Shown here piece after piece: positions 34,960 through 44,997 of a DNA stretch of 64,000 nt. The DNA comes from Streptomyces sp. NBC_00483 (lineage in GTDB: Bacteria; Actinomycetota; Actinomycetes; Streptomycetales; Streptomycetaceae). The DNA lies in contig NZ_CP107880.1 in NCBI RefSeq assembly GCF_036013745.1, positions 7,688,001 through 7,752,000 of the forward strand, in the 5' to 3' direction. The first letter of the stretch is position 1. Every line of letters begins with the position of its first letter. Position numbers and translations under genes: made by a program. The notes below the pieces were generated by a model. The model had not been told where the DNA came from. It made no database searches and worked only from the letters and a program-made list of their open reading frames with translations.

Positions 34960-36189
34960 ATGACCAAGGCTCTTGAGGGCGTGCGTGTCCTCGATATGAC
35001 ACACGTTCAGTCGGGCCCGTCCGCAACGCAGTTGCTGGCGTGGCTGGGTGCGGACGTCGTCAAACTGGAGGCGCCGACCGGTGACATCACGCGCAAGCAG
35101 CTGCGTGACGTCCCGGACGTCGACTCCCTCTACTTCACGATGCTCAACTCCAACAAGCGGAGCATCACCCTGAACACCAAGAGCGACCGCGGCAAGGAGA
35201 TCCTCACGGAGCTGATCCGCCGCTCGGACGTCATGGTGGAGAACTTCGGCCCGGGCGCGGTGGACCGGATGGGCTTCACCTGGGACCGCATCCAGGAGAT
35301 CAACCCCCGCATCATCTACGCCTCCATCAAGGGCTTCGGCGAGGGTCCGTACACCAACTTCAAGGCCTACGAGGTCGTCGCGCAGGCCATGGGCGGCTCC
35401 ATGGCCACCACGGGCTTCGAGGACGGACCGCCGACGGCCACGGGTGCGCAGATCGGTGACTCGGGGACGGGTATCCACACGGTCGCCGGCATCCTCGCGG
35501 CACTGTTCCAGCGCGAGAGCACCGGGCGCGGTCAACGGGTGAACGTAGCCATGCAGCACGCGGTGCTCAACCTGTGCCGCGTGAAGCTGCGCGACCAACA
35601 GCGCCTCGCGCACGGCCCGTTGGCGGAGTACCCGAACGAGGACTTCGGCGACGAGGTCCCCCGTTCCGGCAACGCGTCGGGCGGCGGGCAGCCCGGCTGG
35701 GCCGTCAAGTGCGCACCCGGCGGCCCCAACGACTACGTGTACGTCATCGTCCAGCCCGTCGGCTGGAAGCCGATGGCCGAGCTGATAGGCAGGCCGGAGA
35801 TGGCGGACGACCCGGAGTGGTCGACCCCGGAGGCGCGCCTGCCGAAGCTCAACAAGATGTTCCAGCTGATCGAGGAGTGGTCCTCGACGCTTCCCAAGTG
35901 GGAGGTCCTGGACCGGCTCAACGCCCACAACATCCCCTGCGGCCCGATCCTCTCCACCAAGGAGATCATCGAGGACGAGTCGCTGGTCTCCAACGAGATG
36001 GTCGTCGAGGTCGAGCACCCCCAGCGCGGCTCGTACACGACGGTCGGCAACCCGCTCAAGCTCTCCGACTCGCCGACCACCATCTCCGGCTCCCCGCTCC
36101 TGGGCGAGCACAACAGTGACATCTACGCCGACGAACTCGGCCTGGAGCCTGCGGAGTTGGCGCAACTCGCCGAACAGGGCGTCATCTGA
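34960..36189 (+). CDS. frc: formyl-CoA:oxalate CoA-transferase, copy 2
   Basis: 409-residue CoA-transferase almost collinear with copy 1 at 28807-30036; most differences fall after about residue 330. Gln17, the catalytic Asp167 (GDSGTG) and the SGGGQPGW loop are kept, and Gln47 again stands where Trp48 is expected. ATG 34960 matches the start of copy 1; an in-frame GTG at 34951 sits closer to the GAGAGGTGGGG ribosome site. The carbonic anhydrase gene starts 1 base after its stop, so the two are coupled. Two copies under the same operator imply either dosage or slight substrate specialisation. Confidence 0.92.
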   Translation: MTKALEGVRVLDMTHVQSGPSATQLLAWLGADVVKLEAPTGDITRKQLRDVPDVDSLYFTMLNSNKRSITLNTKSDRGKEILTELIRRSDVMVENFGPGAVDRMGFTWDRIQEINPRIIYASIKGFGEGPYTNFKAYEVVAQAMGGSMATTGFEDGPPTATGAQIGDSGTGIHTVAGILAALFQRESTGRGQRVNVAMQHAVLNLCRVKLRDQQRLAHGPLAEYPNEDFGDEVPRSGNASGGGQPGWAVKCAPGGPNDYVYVIVQPVGWKPMAELIGRPEMADDPEWSTPEARLPKLNKMFQLIEEWSSTLPKWEVLDRLNAHNIPCGPILSTKEIIEDESLVSNEMVVEVEHPQRGSYTTVGNPLKLSDSPTTISGSPLLGEHNSDIYADELGLEPAELAQLAEQGVI

Positions 36190-36190
36190 G

Positions 36191-36688
36191 ATGGACGGCA
36201 CCGTGGTCGACCGCCTCGTCGAGGCGAACGAACGGTACGCCGCCGCGTTCACCGATCCCGGCATGGACGCCCGCCCGGTCCTGGAGGTGGCCGTCGTCGC
36301 CTGCATGGACGCCAGGATCGACCTGCACGCCGCGCTCGGCCTGGGACTCGGCGACTGCCACACCGTCCGCAACGCGGGCGGTGTGGTCACCGACGACACC
36401 ATCCGCTCGCTGGCCATCAGCCAGCGGGCGCTCGGCACCCGCAGTGTGGTGCTGATTCACCACACCGGCTGCGGACTCCAGTCCCTGACCGAGGAGTTCC
36501 GGCACGAGCTGGAACGCGAGGTCGGTCAGCGGCCGACGTGGGCGGTGGAGGGCTTCACCGACGTCGACCAGGATGTGCGGCAATCCCTGCGGAAGGTGCG
36601 CACGTCGCCGTTCCTGCCGCACACCGGCGACGTCCGCGGGTTCGTCTTCGACGTGGCGACGGGGCTGTTGCGGGAGATCACCGCGTAG
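36191..36688 (+). CDS. beta-class carbonic anhydrase
   Basis: 165-residue small beta-carbonic anhydrase. Zinc ligands are Cys in VVACMDARID (with the Asp-Arg dyad) and His and Cys in IHHTGCGLQ; the family's RNAGG block is present. It converts CO2 to bicarbonate. Its start is one base after the frc stop, so it is made with an enzyme feeding oxalyl-CoA decarboxylation. It may clear or capture CO2 released by oxc and formate dehydrogenase. Confidence 0.88.
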   Translation: MDGTVVDRLVEANERYAAAFTDPGMDARPVLEVAVVACMDARIDLHAALGLGLGDCHTVRNAGGVVTDDTIRSLAISQRALGTRSVVLIHHTGCGLQSLTEEFRHELEREVGQRPTWAVEGFTDVDQDVRQSLRKVRTSPFLPHTGDVRGFVFDVATGLLREITA

Positions 36689-36760
36689 CCCCAACTCGCC
36701 GTTCTTGCAAGGTGGTTGAAACTCGGCCGCGCACACCTCTGGCCCCGCCGGACCGCATCG

Positions 36761-36780
36761 GAATACTGTATGCAATTACT
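36761..36780. promoter_or_regulatory. GntR-type half/pseudo-palindromic site before the acyl-CoA dehydrogenase-like gene
   Basis: GGAATACTGTATGCAATTAC contains the ATACTGTAT core found at the frc promoters, 46-65 bases before the GTG start. The left half-site is not evident. Confidence 0.55.
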
Positions 36781-36825
36781 GCGCCGCATCGCGGCAGCTC
36801 ACAAATCTGACGAGGGGGTCGCCCC

Positions 36826-37548
36826 GTGTCGTACCGCACCGCACTCGCTCACGTCCTGACAGGCGCCGTCGCATCCGGCGGCGAACCGGCCCGCATGCAC
36901 GGCAGATTCCCCCGGTCCGGCGTCACCGCGCTCGGCCGCGCCGGACTGCTCGGCCTCACCGTCGCCCCCGAACTCGGCGGTGGCGGGCGGGGGTTGGCAG
37001 AGGCCGCCGATGTCGTGGCCCGCGTCGCACACGTCTGCCCGGCCGCCGCGACCGTGCTCCGCTCGCACTACGCGGCGGTGGCCGTCGTCGAGGCGTGCGG
37101 CGGAGCCTGGGTGCGCGCCGAGATCGCCGCCGGGCGTCATCTCTGCTCGCTGGCCCTGGAGGAGGACGGGCCGGAGACGACGGCGCGCCGCACCGGCGAG
37201 GTCGTCACCCTGCAAGGCCGCAAGCGCCATGTGGTCGCCGCGGGCGAGGCCGACAGCTACCTCTGGTCGAGCGGACCGGCCGGGGTCGGGATGGGAGGGC
37301 GGAGCCTGTGGCTGGTCCCGGCCCACGCCCCCGATCTGTACGTGCCGGCCCGGGCGGCTGGCCCTGGCCCGAGCGGCAGCGCGACTTCGACGGTCTGCGC
37401 CGACCCCGTGCGGGTACCCGCGTCGGCCCTGCTCGGGGAGGACGGGGGTGGCGAGCGCCTTGTGCGGGACCTCGTCCTGCCGTGGCTGGCCGAACTGGCC
37501 GCCGTGACGGACCGAACGGACCAGGAGCCCGTGCTCGTGGCCTCGTGA
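36826..37548 (+). CDS. truncated acyl-CoA dehydrogenase-like protein
   Basis: 240 residues, starting at GTG 36826. It has the N-terminal helical part (GRAGLLGLTVAPELGGGGRGLAEAADV) and the middle beta domain (CSLALEEDGPETTARR, a degraded flavin-contact stretch, VRVPASALLGEDGGG) of acyl-CoA dehydrogenases. The C-terminal four-helix domain with the catalytic glutamate, about 150 residues, is missing, and the end is a normal-looking stop. It may be a decayed gene, or a protein with a non-catalytic role in the island. It has its own operator upstream. Confidence 0.65.
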   Translation: MSYRTALAHVLTGAVASGGEPARMHGRFPRSGVTALGRAGLLGLTVAPELGGGGRGLAEAADVVARVAHVCPAAATVLRSHYAAVAVVEACGGAWVRAEIAAGRHLCSLALEEDGPETTARRTGEVVTLQGRKRHVVAAGEADSYLWSSGPAGVGMGGRSLWLVPAHAPDLYVPARAAGPGPSGSATSTVCADPVRVPASALLGEDGGGERLVRDLVLPWLAELAAVTDRTDQEPVLVAS

Positions 37549-37617
37549 ACACCGGCCCGGTGTACGGAAGTCGGTCGATCGACTCCGCTCGATTTCGTCC
37601 CGCTTCTTTACACCGGG

Positions 37618-37640
37618 CTTCTGTATACAGAAGTCTGTAT
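37618..37640. promoter_or_regulatory. GntR-type operator before the formate dehydrogenase operon
   Basis: CTTCTGTATACAGAAG (37618-37633) is a perfect 16-bp palindrome and overlaps a second inverted repeat, ATACAG-AAGT-CTGTAT (37625-37640). Both share the TGTATACA/CTGTAT core of the frc operators, 64-86 bases before the first fds start codon. Confidence 0.65.
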
Positions 37641-37703
37641 GGGGTAGTGCTGGGGTCCCCTGCACCCGCGCCGGAGGCCCGCATGACGGAAGGCGGATCG
37701 ATC

Positions 37704-38177
37704 ATGACGACCAGCGGGACGGACGTGTCGGTCGAGAGCGTGGTGAGGAGAGCGGCGGCCGCGCACCGTGGCGAGCGCGGCGCGCTGCTGCCCGTACTCC
37801 ACGCCGTACAGGCCGAGTTGGGGTGCGTACCGCAGGAGGCGATCCCCGTCCTCGCCGACGAGTTCAACCTCTCGCGGGCCGACATCCACGGAGTGGTGAC
37901 CTTCTACCACGACTTCCGCCGTGAGCCCGCGGGTCGCTCCACCGTCCGCATCTGCCGCGCCGAAGCCTGCCAGGCCCTGGGCGCCGACCGCCTGCTGAGC
38001 CACGTACGGGAGTCGGGCCTGACGCTCGGCGAGACGAGCACCGACGGCGGTGTCACCGTCGAGCAGGTCTTCTGTCTCGGCAACTGCGCGCTCGGCCCCT
38101 CGGTGGAGGCGAACGGGCGGCTGCACGGGCGCGTGACCCCGGCCCGGCTCGGCGCGATCCTCAACGGGACGGTGTGA
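37704..38177 (+). CDS. fdsG: NAD-dependent formate dehydrogenase gamma subunit (NuoE-like)
   Basis: 157-residue thioredoxin-like [2Fe-2S] protein. The cluster cysteines are in CRAEAC and CLGNC. ELGCVPQEAIPVLADEFNLSRADIHGVVTFYHDF is the NuoE/FdsG signature region in broken form. ATG 37704 has GGAAGGCGGA upstream; ATG 37683 is an in-frame alternative. It passes electrons within the soluble formate dehydrogenase. The beta gene follows 3 bases after its stop. Confidence 0.9.
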   Translation: MTTSGTDVSVESVVRRAAAAHRGERGALLPVLHAVQAELGCVPQEAIPVLADEFNLSRADIHGVVTFYHDFRREPAGRSTVRICRAEACQALGADRLLSHVRESGLTLGETSTDGGVTVEQVFCLGNCALGPSVEANGRLHGRVTPARLGAILNGTV

Positions 38178-38180
38178 CAA

Positions 38181-39802
<1,622 letters not shown>

Positions 39803-39806
<4 letters not shown>

Positions 39807-42613
39807 CGCTTCTGAAGGAACCCGACTTCGGCACTCCGGAACGCCCCGGAGCGCCCACGGTCTCGGTGGAGATCGACGGACAACAGGTGATGGTCCCGGA
39901 GGGCACGTCCGTGATGCGGGCGGCCGCCGAGGCCGGCATCGAGGTACCGAAACTGTGCGCCACCGACAGCCTGGAGGCGTTCGGCTCCTGCCGGCTGTGC
40001 GTGGTCGAGATCGACGGCCGGCGCGGCACACCGGCGTCCTGTACGACACCGTGCACGGACGGCATGTCGGTGAAGACGCAGACCCCGAAGGTGGAGAAGC
40101 TCCGCCAGGGCGTCATGGAGCTGTACATCTCCGACCACCCGCTCGACTGCCTCACCTGCCCCGCCAACGGAGACTGCGAACTCCAGGACATGGCAGGCGT
40201 GGTGGGCCTGCGCCAGGTCCGCTACGGCTACGAGGGTGCCAACCACCTCGACGCCGAGAAGGACACCTCCAACCCGTACTTCGACTTCGACCCGTCGAAG
40301 TGCATCGCCTGCTCGCGGTGTGTGCGTGCCTGTGACGAGACACAGGGCACGTTCGCGCTGACCATCGAGGGGCGCGGCTTCGAGTCGAAGGTGTCGGCGG
40401 GCGCGGGGGAGTTGTTCATGGACTCCGAGTGCGTGTCCTGCGGCTCCTGCGTCCAGGCCTGCCCGACGTCAACTCTCCAGGAGAAATCGGTAGTTGACCT
40501 CGGCATGCCGACGCGGTCCGTCGTCACCACATGCGCGTACTGCGGTGTCGGCTGCTCGTTCAAGGCCGAGCTGCGCGGCGACGAACTCGTCCGCATGGTC
40601 CCCCACAAGGACGGCGGCGCCAACGAGGGACACTCCTGCGTCAAGGGCCGCTTCGCCTTCGGCTACGCCACCCACCCCGACCGCAAGCTCAAGCCCATGG
40701 TCCGCGACCGCATCACCGACCCGTGGCGCGAGGTCGAGTGGGACGAGGCGATCGGCACGGTGGCCCGCCGCTTCAGCGAGATCCAGGGCCGGTACGGCTC
40801 CGGCTCCATCGGCGCCATCTCCTCCTCCCGCTGCACCAACGAAGAGGTGTACGTCGTCCAGAAGATGGTGCGCGCCGCCTTCGGCAACAACAACATCGAC
40901 ACCTGCGCCCGCGTCTGCCACTCGCCGACCGGCTACGGGCTCAAGCAGACCTTCGGCGAATCGGCCGGCACCCAGGACTTCCGGTCCGTCGCCGAGGCCG
41001 ACGTCATCATGGTCATCGGCGCCAACCCCACCGACGGCCACCCGGTGTTCGCCTCCCGGATGAAGCGCCGCCTGCGCGAGGGCGCCAAGCTGATCGTCGT
41101 CGACCCGCGCCGCATCGACCTGGTGCGCTCCCCGCACATCGAGGCACAGCACCACCTCCAGTTGCGCCCCAGCACGAACGTCGCCGTCGTCAACGCGATG
41201 GCGCACGTCGTCGTCACCGAGGGCCTCGTCAACGAGAACTTCGTCGCGGAGCGCTGCGAAGGTTACGAGGACTGGGCCGAGTTCGTGTCCCGCCCGGAGA
41301 ACAGCCCCGAGGCGACGGAGGAGATCAGCGGCGTCCCGGCCGCCGAACTGCGCGCGGCAGCACGCCTCTACGCGTCCGCGGGCAACGGCGCCATCTACTA
41401 CGGCCTCGGTGTCACCGAGCACAGCCAGGGCTCGACGATGGTCATGGGAATGGCCAACCTCGCGATGGCCTGCGGCAACATCGGCCGCGACGGCGTCGGC
41501 GTCAACCCGCTGCGCGGGCAGAACAACGTGCAGGGCTCCTGCGACATGGGCTCCTTCCCGCACGAGCTGCCCGGCTACCGGCACATCTCCGACGACGCGG
41601 TGCGCGGTGTCTTCGAGAACCTGTGGGGCCGGGAGCTGCTGTCGGATCCGGGCCTGCGCATCCCCAACATGTTCGACGCGGCGATCGAAGGCGACTTCCG
41701 CGGACTGTTCGTGCACGGCGAGGACATCGCCCAGTCGGACCCGAACCTCCAGCACGTCACGGCGGCCCTCGCAGCCATGGAACTCGTCGTGGTCCAGGAC
41801 CTGTTCCTCAACGAGACGGCGAAGTTCGCCCATGTCTTCCTGCCCGGCGCCTCCTTCCTGGAGAAGGACGGCACGTTCACCAACGCCGAGCGGCGCGTCA
41901 ACCGCGTGCGGTCGGTGATGCCGCCGAAGTCCGGCAAGCACGAGTGGCAGATCGTGTGCGAGATCGCCACCGCCATGGGCTACGCCATGGACTATGACCA
42001 CCCGTCGCAGATCATGGACGAGATCGCCTCGGTGACCCCGACGTTCGCGGGTGTCTCCTTCGACCTCATCGACAAGCTCGGCAGCATCCAGTGGCCGTGC
42101 AACGCGGAGGCCCCCGAGGGCACACCGACCATGCACGTGGACTCCTTCACCCGCGGCAAGGGCAAGTTCGCGGTCACCTCCTACGTACCGACCAACGAAC
42201 GCAGCACCCGCCGCTTCCCGCTGGTCCTCACCACGGGACGCATCCTCAGCCAGTACAACGTCGGCGCGCAGACCCGCCGCACCGGCAACGTCGCCTGGCA
42301 CCCCGAGGACATCCTGGAGGTGCATCCGCACGACGCGGAGGAGCGCGGCATCACCGACGGCGACCTCGTCACGATGTCCAGCCGCGTCGGTGCGACGACG
42401 CTGCACGCGCAGATCTCCGACCGGATGCCACCGGGTGTCGTCTACACCACGTTCCACCACCCGGTGACGGGCGCGAACGTGGTGACGACCGAGAACTCGG
42501 ACTGGGCGACCAACTGCCCGGAGTACAAGGTCACGGCCGTGCAGGTCGGTCTCGCGCCGAAGGCCCGGGCCGCCCGCGAGGCGACGGACGAACTCGTCAC
42601 GGTGGTGGAGTGA
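39803..42613 (+). CDS. fdsA: formate dehydrogenase alpha subunit (molybdopterin-binding, NuoG-like N-terminus)
   Basis: 936-residue catalytic subunit oxidising formate to CO2. The N-terminus has a [2Fe-2S] domain (Cys52 onward, FGSCRLC), the C..C/H cluster region DCLTCPANGDC, two ferredoxin [4Fe-4S] motifs (CIACSRCVRAC near 168 and CVSCGSCVQAC near 210), then the molybdopterin domain beginning CAYCGVGC near 243. The metal ligand is a cysteine, Cys372 in CARVCHSPTG, so no selenocysteine is needed. The C-terminal MopB domain ends with TGRILSQYNVGAQTRR. Start overlaps the fdsB stop. Confidence 0.94.
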
Positions 42614-42614
42614 C

Positions 42615-42827
42615 ATGGCAGGCACCGTCCCGGCGGAACGCCGGATGGCGAACGACATCGCCGCGAACCAGGGCCATCTGTCGGATGCGGCGGCGGCCGA
42701 GGCGATCGCCGGACACGTCACGAAGTTCTGGGACCCGAGGATGCGGCAGCGGCTCTACGCGCTCGTGGACGACGGGGCGGACGGCTTCGACCCGCTCGTC
42801 GTCGCGGCCGTGAAGCTCATGCGCTGA
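42615..42827 (+). CDS. fdsD: formate dehydrogenase delta subunit
   Basis: 70-residue FdsD-like protein (MANDIAANQGHLSDAAAAEAIAGHV, in shortened form, then FWDPRMRQRLYALVDDG). It starts 1 base after fdsA ends. FdsD proteins support assembly or stability of the Fds enzyme. An fdsC/fdhD sulfurtransferase needed for cofactor sulfuration is not in this operon. Confidence 0.85.
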   Translation: MAGTVPAERRMANDIAANQGHLSDAAAAEAIAGHVTKFWDPRMRQRLYALVDDGADGFDPLVVAAVKLMR

Positions 42828-42850
42828 GGCCCTCCCGGGCCACCTTCCCA

Positions 42851-42886
42851 GCGGCCGCCGCGCGACAGGGCACGCGCGGCGGCCGC
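42851..42886. terminator. GC hairpin after the fds operon
   Basis: A perfect 14-bp stem (42851-42864 with 42873-42886) and 8-base loop, 23 bases past the fdsD stop. Confidence 0.82.
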
Positions 42887-43009
42887 GCCCATTTCTGCAT
42901 CTCCGTACGTCATGTCATCGGGCACCCCCGTGCTGTGCGGCGCGCGGGTGCGACAGCCGACGGCATGCGTGCACGTACCTCCACACCCTCGAACCCAGGA
43001 GGCACCACG

Positions 43010-43981
43010 ATGAAGATCGCAGTTGTCGGCGCCGGAGCCATCGGCGCGTACGTCGGCGCGGCCCTGCACCGCGGCGGCGCGGACGTGCACCTCGTCGCGC
43101 GCAAGGACCATCTGCGCGCCATCCAGGCGGAAGGCGTCCGCGTGCTCAGCCCGCGCGGCGACTTCACCGCCCACCCGCACGCCACCGACGACCCGAACGA
43201 GATCGGCCCCGTGGACTACGTGTTCCTCGGCCTCAAGGCCCACTCGTACCCGTCGTGCGGCTCGCTCGTCGCCCCGCTGCTCGGCGAACACACCGCGCTG
43301 GTGGCCGGGCAGAACGGCGTCCCGTGGTGGTACTTCCACAAGCTGACGGGCCCGTACGAGGGCCGGCGCATCGAGGCGGTCGACCCGGGCGGCGCGACCA
43401 GCAAGGTGCTGCCGCCCGAGCGCGCGATCGGCTGCGTGGTCTACCCGGCCACGGTCATCGAATCCCCGGGCGTCATACGGCACTTGGAAGGCACCCGCTT
43501 CTCCATCGGCGAGCCGGACGGGAGTCTCTCGCAGCGCTGCACGGACCTCAGCGAGGCCATGGTCGCGGGCGGGCTCAAGTGTCCCGTCGAGCAGAATCTG
43601 CGCGACGACATCTGGATCAAGCTCATGGGCAACGCGGCCTTCAACCCGATCAGCGCGCTGACCCGGGCCACCATGACCGACATGTGCCGGCACCCACCGA
43701 CCCGCACCATGGTCGCCCGCGTCATGGAGGAGATCCTCGACATCGCCGCCCGCGTCGGCTCGACCCCGGAGATCTCCATCGAGAAACGCCTGCGCGGCGC
43801 CGAGGGCGTAGGAGCCCACAAGACCTCCATGCTCCAGGACCTGGAAGCGGGAAAACAGCTGGAACTGGACGCCATCGTGACAGCGGTCGTCGAAATGGCC
43901 GACATCACCGGCGCCGAGGCACCCACGCTGCGTGCGATCCACGCGGCGACCGACCTATTGGCACGCACCGTGCTGCCGTAG
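43010..43981 (+). CDS. ketopantoate reductase (PanE/ApbA)-family oxidoreductase, candidate oxalyl-CoA reductase
   Basis: 323-residue NADPH-dependent reductase. Rossmann motif VVGAGAIGAYVG at the N-terminus, FLGLKAHSY with the conserved lysine, QNGVPWW, the catalytic-lysine region WIKLMGNAAFNP and the C-terminal HKTSMLQDLEAGK are all present. An AGGAGG site precedes the ATG. Housekeeping panE is not usually placed here. In Methylorubrum extorquens a PanE homologue (PanE2) reduces oxalyl-CoA to glyoxylate, and the setting between formate dehydrogenase, LysR, CoA ligase and oxc genes favours that role; this is an inference. Confidence 0.82.
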   Translation: MKIAVVGAGAIGAYVGAALHRGGADVHLVARKDHLRAIQAEGVRVLSPRGDFTAHPHATDDPNEIGPVDYVFLGLKAHSYPSCGSLVAPLLGEHTALVAGQNGVPWWYFHKLTGPYEGRRIEAVDPGGATSKVLPPERAIGCVVYPATVIESPGVIRHLEGTRFSIGEPDGSLSQRCTDLSEAMVAGGLKCPVEQNLRDDIWIKLMGNAAFNPISALTRATMTDMCRHPPTRTMVARVMEEILDIAARVGSTPEISIEKRLRGAEGVGAHKTSMLQDLEAGKQLELDAIVTAVVEMADITGAEAPTLRAIHAATDLLARTVLP

Positions 43982-44020
43982 CACGCTACGGATGAAGATC
44001 ACGTGGCAGAGGAGACGTAC

Positions 44021-44941
44021 ATGCTGTTCCGGCAGTTGGAGTACTTCGTGGCGGTGGCGCGCGAGCGGCACTTCGCACGCGCCGCCGAATCCTGCTACGT
44101 CTCCCAGCCCGCGCTCTCCGCGGCGATAGCCAAGCTGGAGCGCGAGCTGAACGTCACGCTGATCAACCGCGGCCACAACTACCAGGGCCTCACCCCGGAG
44201 GGCGAGCGCCTGGTGGTGTGGGCGAAACGCATCCTCGCGGAGCAGGACGCGTTCAAGGCCGAGGTCGCCGCGGTCCAGTCGGGCATCACGGGCACGCTGC
44301 GCCTGGGCACGGACCCCACGGCGTCGACGACACTGGCACTCCCGGTGGGCGCCTTCTGCTCGGCCCACCCTTTGGCAAAGGTCCAGGTCCGCTCGCGCCT
44401 CTCCACGAAGGAACTCCACCGCCAACTCCGCGACTTCGAACTCGACGTGGCCATCGCCCACTTCGACCCGGACGACCAGGAGGGCCTGCAAGTGGTCCCC
44501 CTCTACCAGGAGCGGTACATGCTCCTGGTCTCGGACGACCAGTTCAAGTCCCGTACGAACAGCCTCACTTGGGCGGACGCGGCGCAACTCCCCCTGGCAC
44601 TGCTGACACCCGACATGCGCATCCGCCAGATCATCGACAAGGTCTTCGCGAACAAGGGCCTGGAGGTCACCCCCCAGGTCGAGACCGACTCCATCGCCTC
44701 CCTGTACGCACATGTGGGCGGCGGCGAATGGGCCAGCGTCGTGCCCCACACCTGGCTGCGCGCGATGCCGGTGGACGGCCGCACGCGAGCGCTGCCGCTG
44801 ATCGACCCGGAGGCCGGCGCCCAGGTCTCGGTGGCCATCCACGCGGGAACCCCGGGCTCGGTGGCGGCACGGGCGTTCGTGAGCGCGGCGACGGCACTGA
44901 ACCTGGACGAGGTGTTCGAGCAGAGGGTCCCGGCAAATTAA
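44021..44941 (+). CDS. LysR-family transcriptional regulator
   Basis: 306-residue regulator with an N-terminal winged helix (FRQLEYFVAVARERHFARAA in the first 25 residues, QPALSAAIAKLE recognition helix) and a periplasmic-binding-like effector domain. ATG 44021 has GAGGAG at the right distance; GTG 44003 is a weaker alternative. It is convergent with the CoA-ligase gene. Two ATAG-N7-TTAT boxes in the ligase/oxc divergent promoter are its likely targets. Probable inducer is oxalate or a derived CoA ester (inference). Confidence 0.9.
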   Translation: MLFRQLEYFVAVARERHFARAAESCYVSQPALSAAIAKLERELNVTLINRGHNYQGLTPEGERLVVWAKRILAEQDAFKAEVAAVQSGITGTLRLGTDPTASTTLALPVGAFCSAHPLAKVQVRSRLSTKELHRQLRDFELDVAIAHFDPDDQEGLQVVPLYQERYMLLVSDDQFKSRTNSLTWADAAQLPLALLTPDMRIRQIIDKVFANKGLEVTPQVETDSIASLYAHVGGGEWASVVPHTWLRAMPVDGRTRALPLIDPEAGAQVSVAIHAGTPGSVAARAFVSAATALNLDEVFEQRVPAN

Positions 44942-44964
44942 GCCCCGCTTCGGGACGAGAGCCC

Positions 44965-44989
44965 GCGGGGTCCGGGGCAGCGCCCCGAG
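44965..44989. repeat. dispersed repeat fragment between convergent genes
   Basis: 25 bases, including GGGGTCCGGGGCAGCGCCCC, are identical to the complement of 61907-61931. It lies in the 56-base gap between the convergent LysR and CoA-ligase genes and can fold into a GC hairpin, so it may also serve as a terminator. Confidence 0.8.
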
Positions 44990-44997
44990 GCGTCCAC

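Noticed and set aside
32346..34967. A minus-strand open frame of about 870 codons opposite the aldehyde dehydrogenase and GntR genes
   Set aside because: Shadow of the plus-strand genes; begins and ends within unrelated genes and has no ribosome site.
37095..37703. Upstream extension of the formate dehydrogenase gamma gene
   Set aside because: It overlaps the acyl-CoA dehydrogenase-like gene and the operator at 37618-37640. ATG 37704 has a proper ribosome site and matches the family length.
40904..40921. Possible selenocysteine in formate dehydrogenase
   Set aside because: The metal-ligand codon at residue 372 is TGC (Cys); no in-frame TGA occurs and no SECIS is needed.
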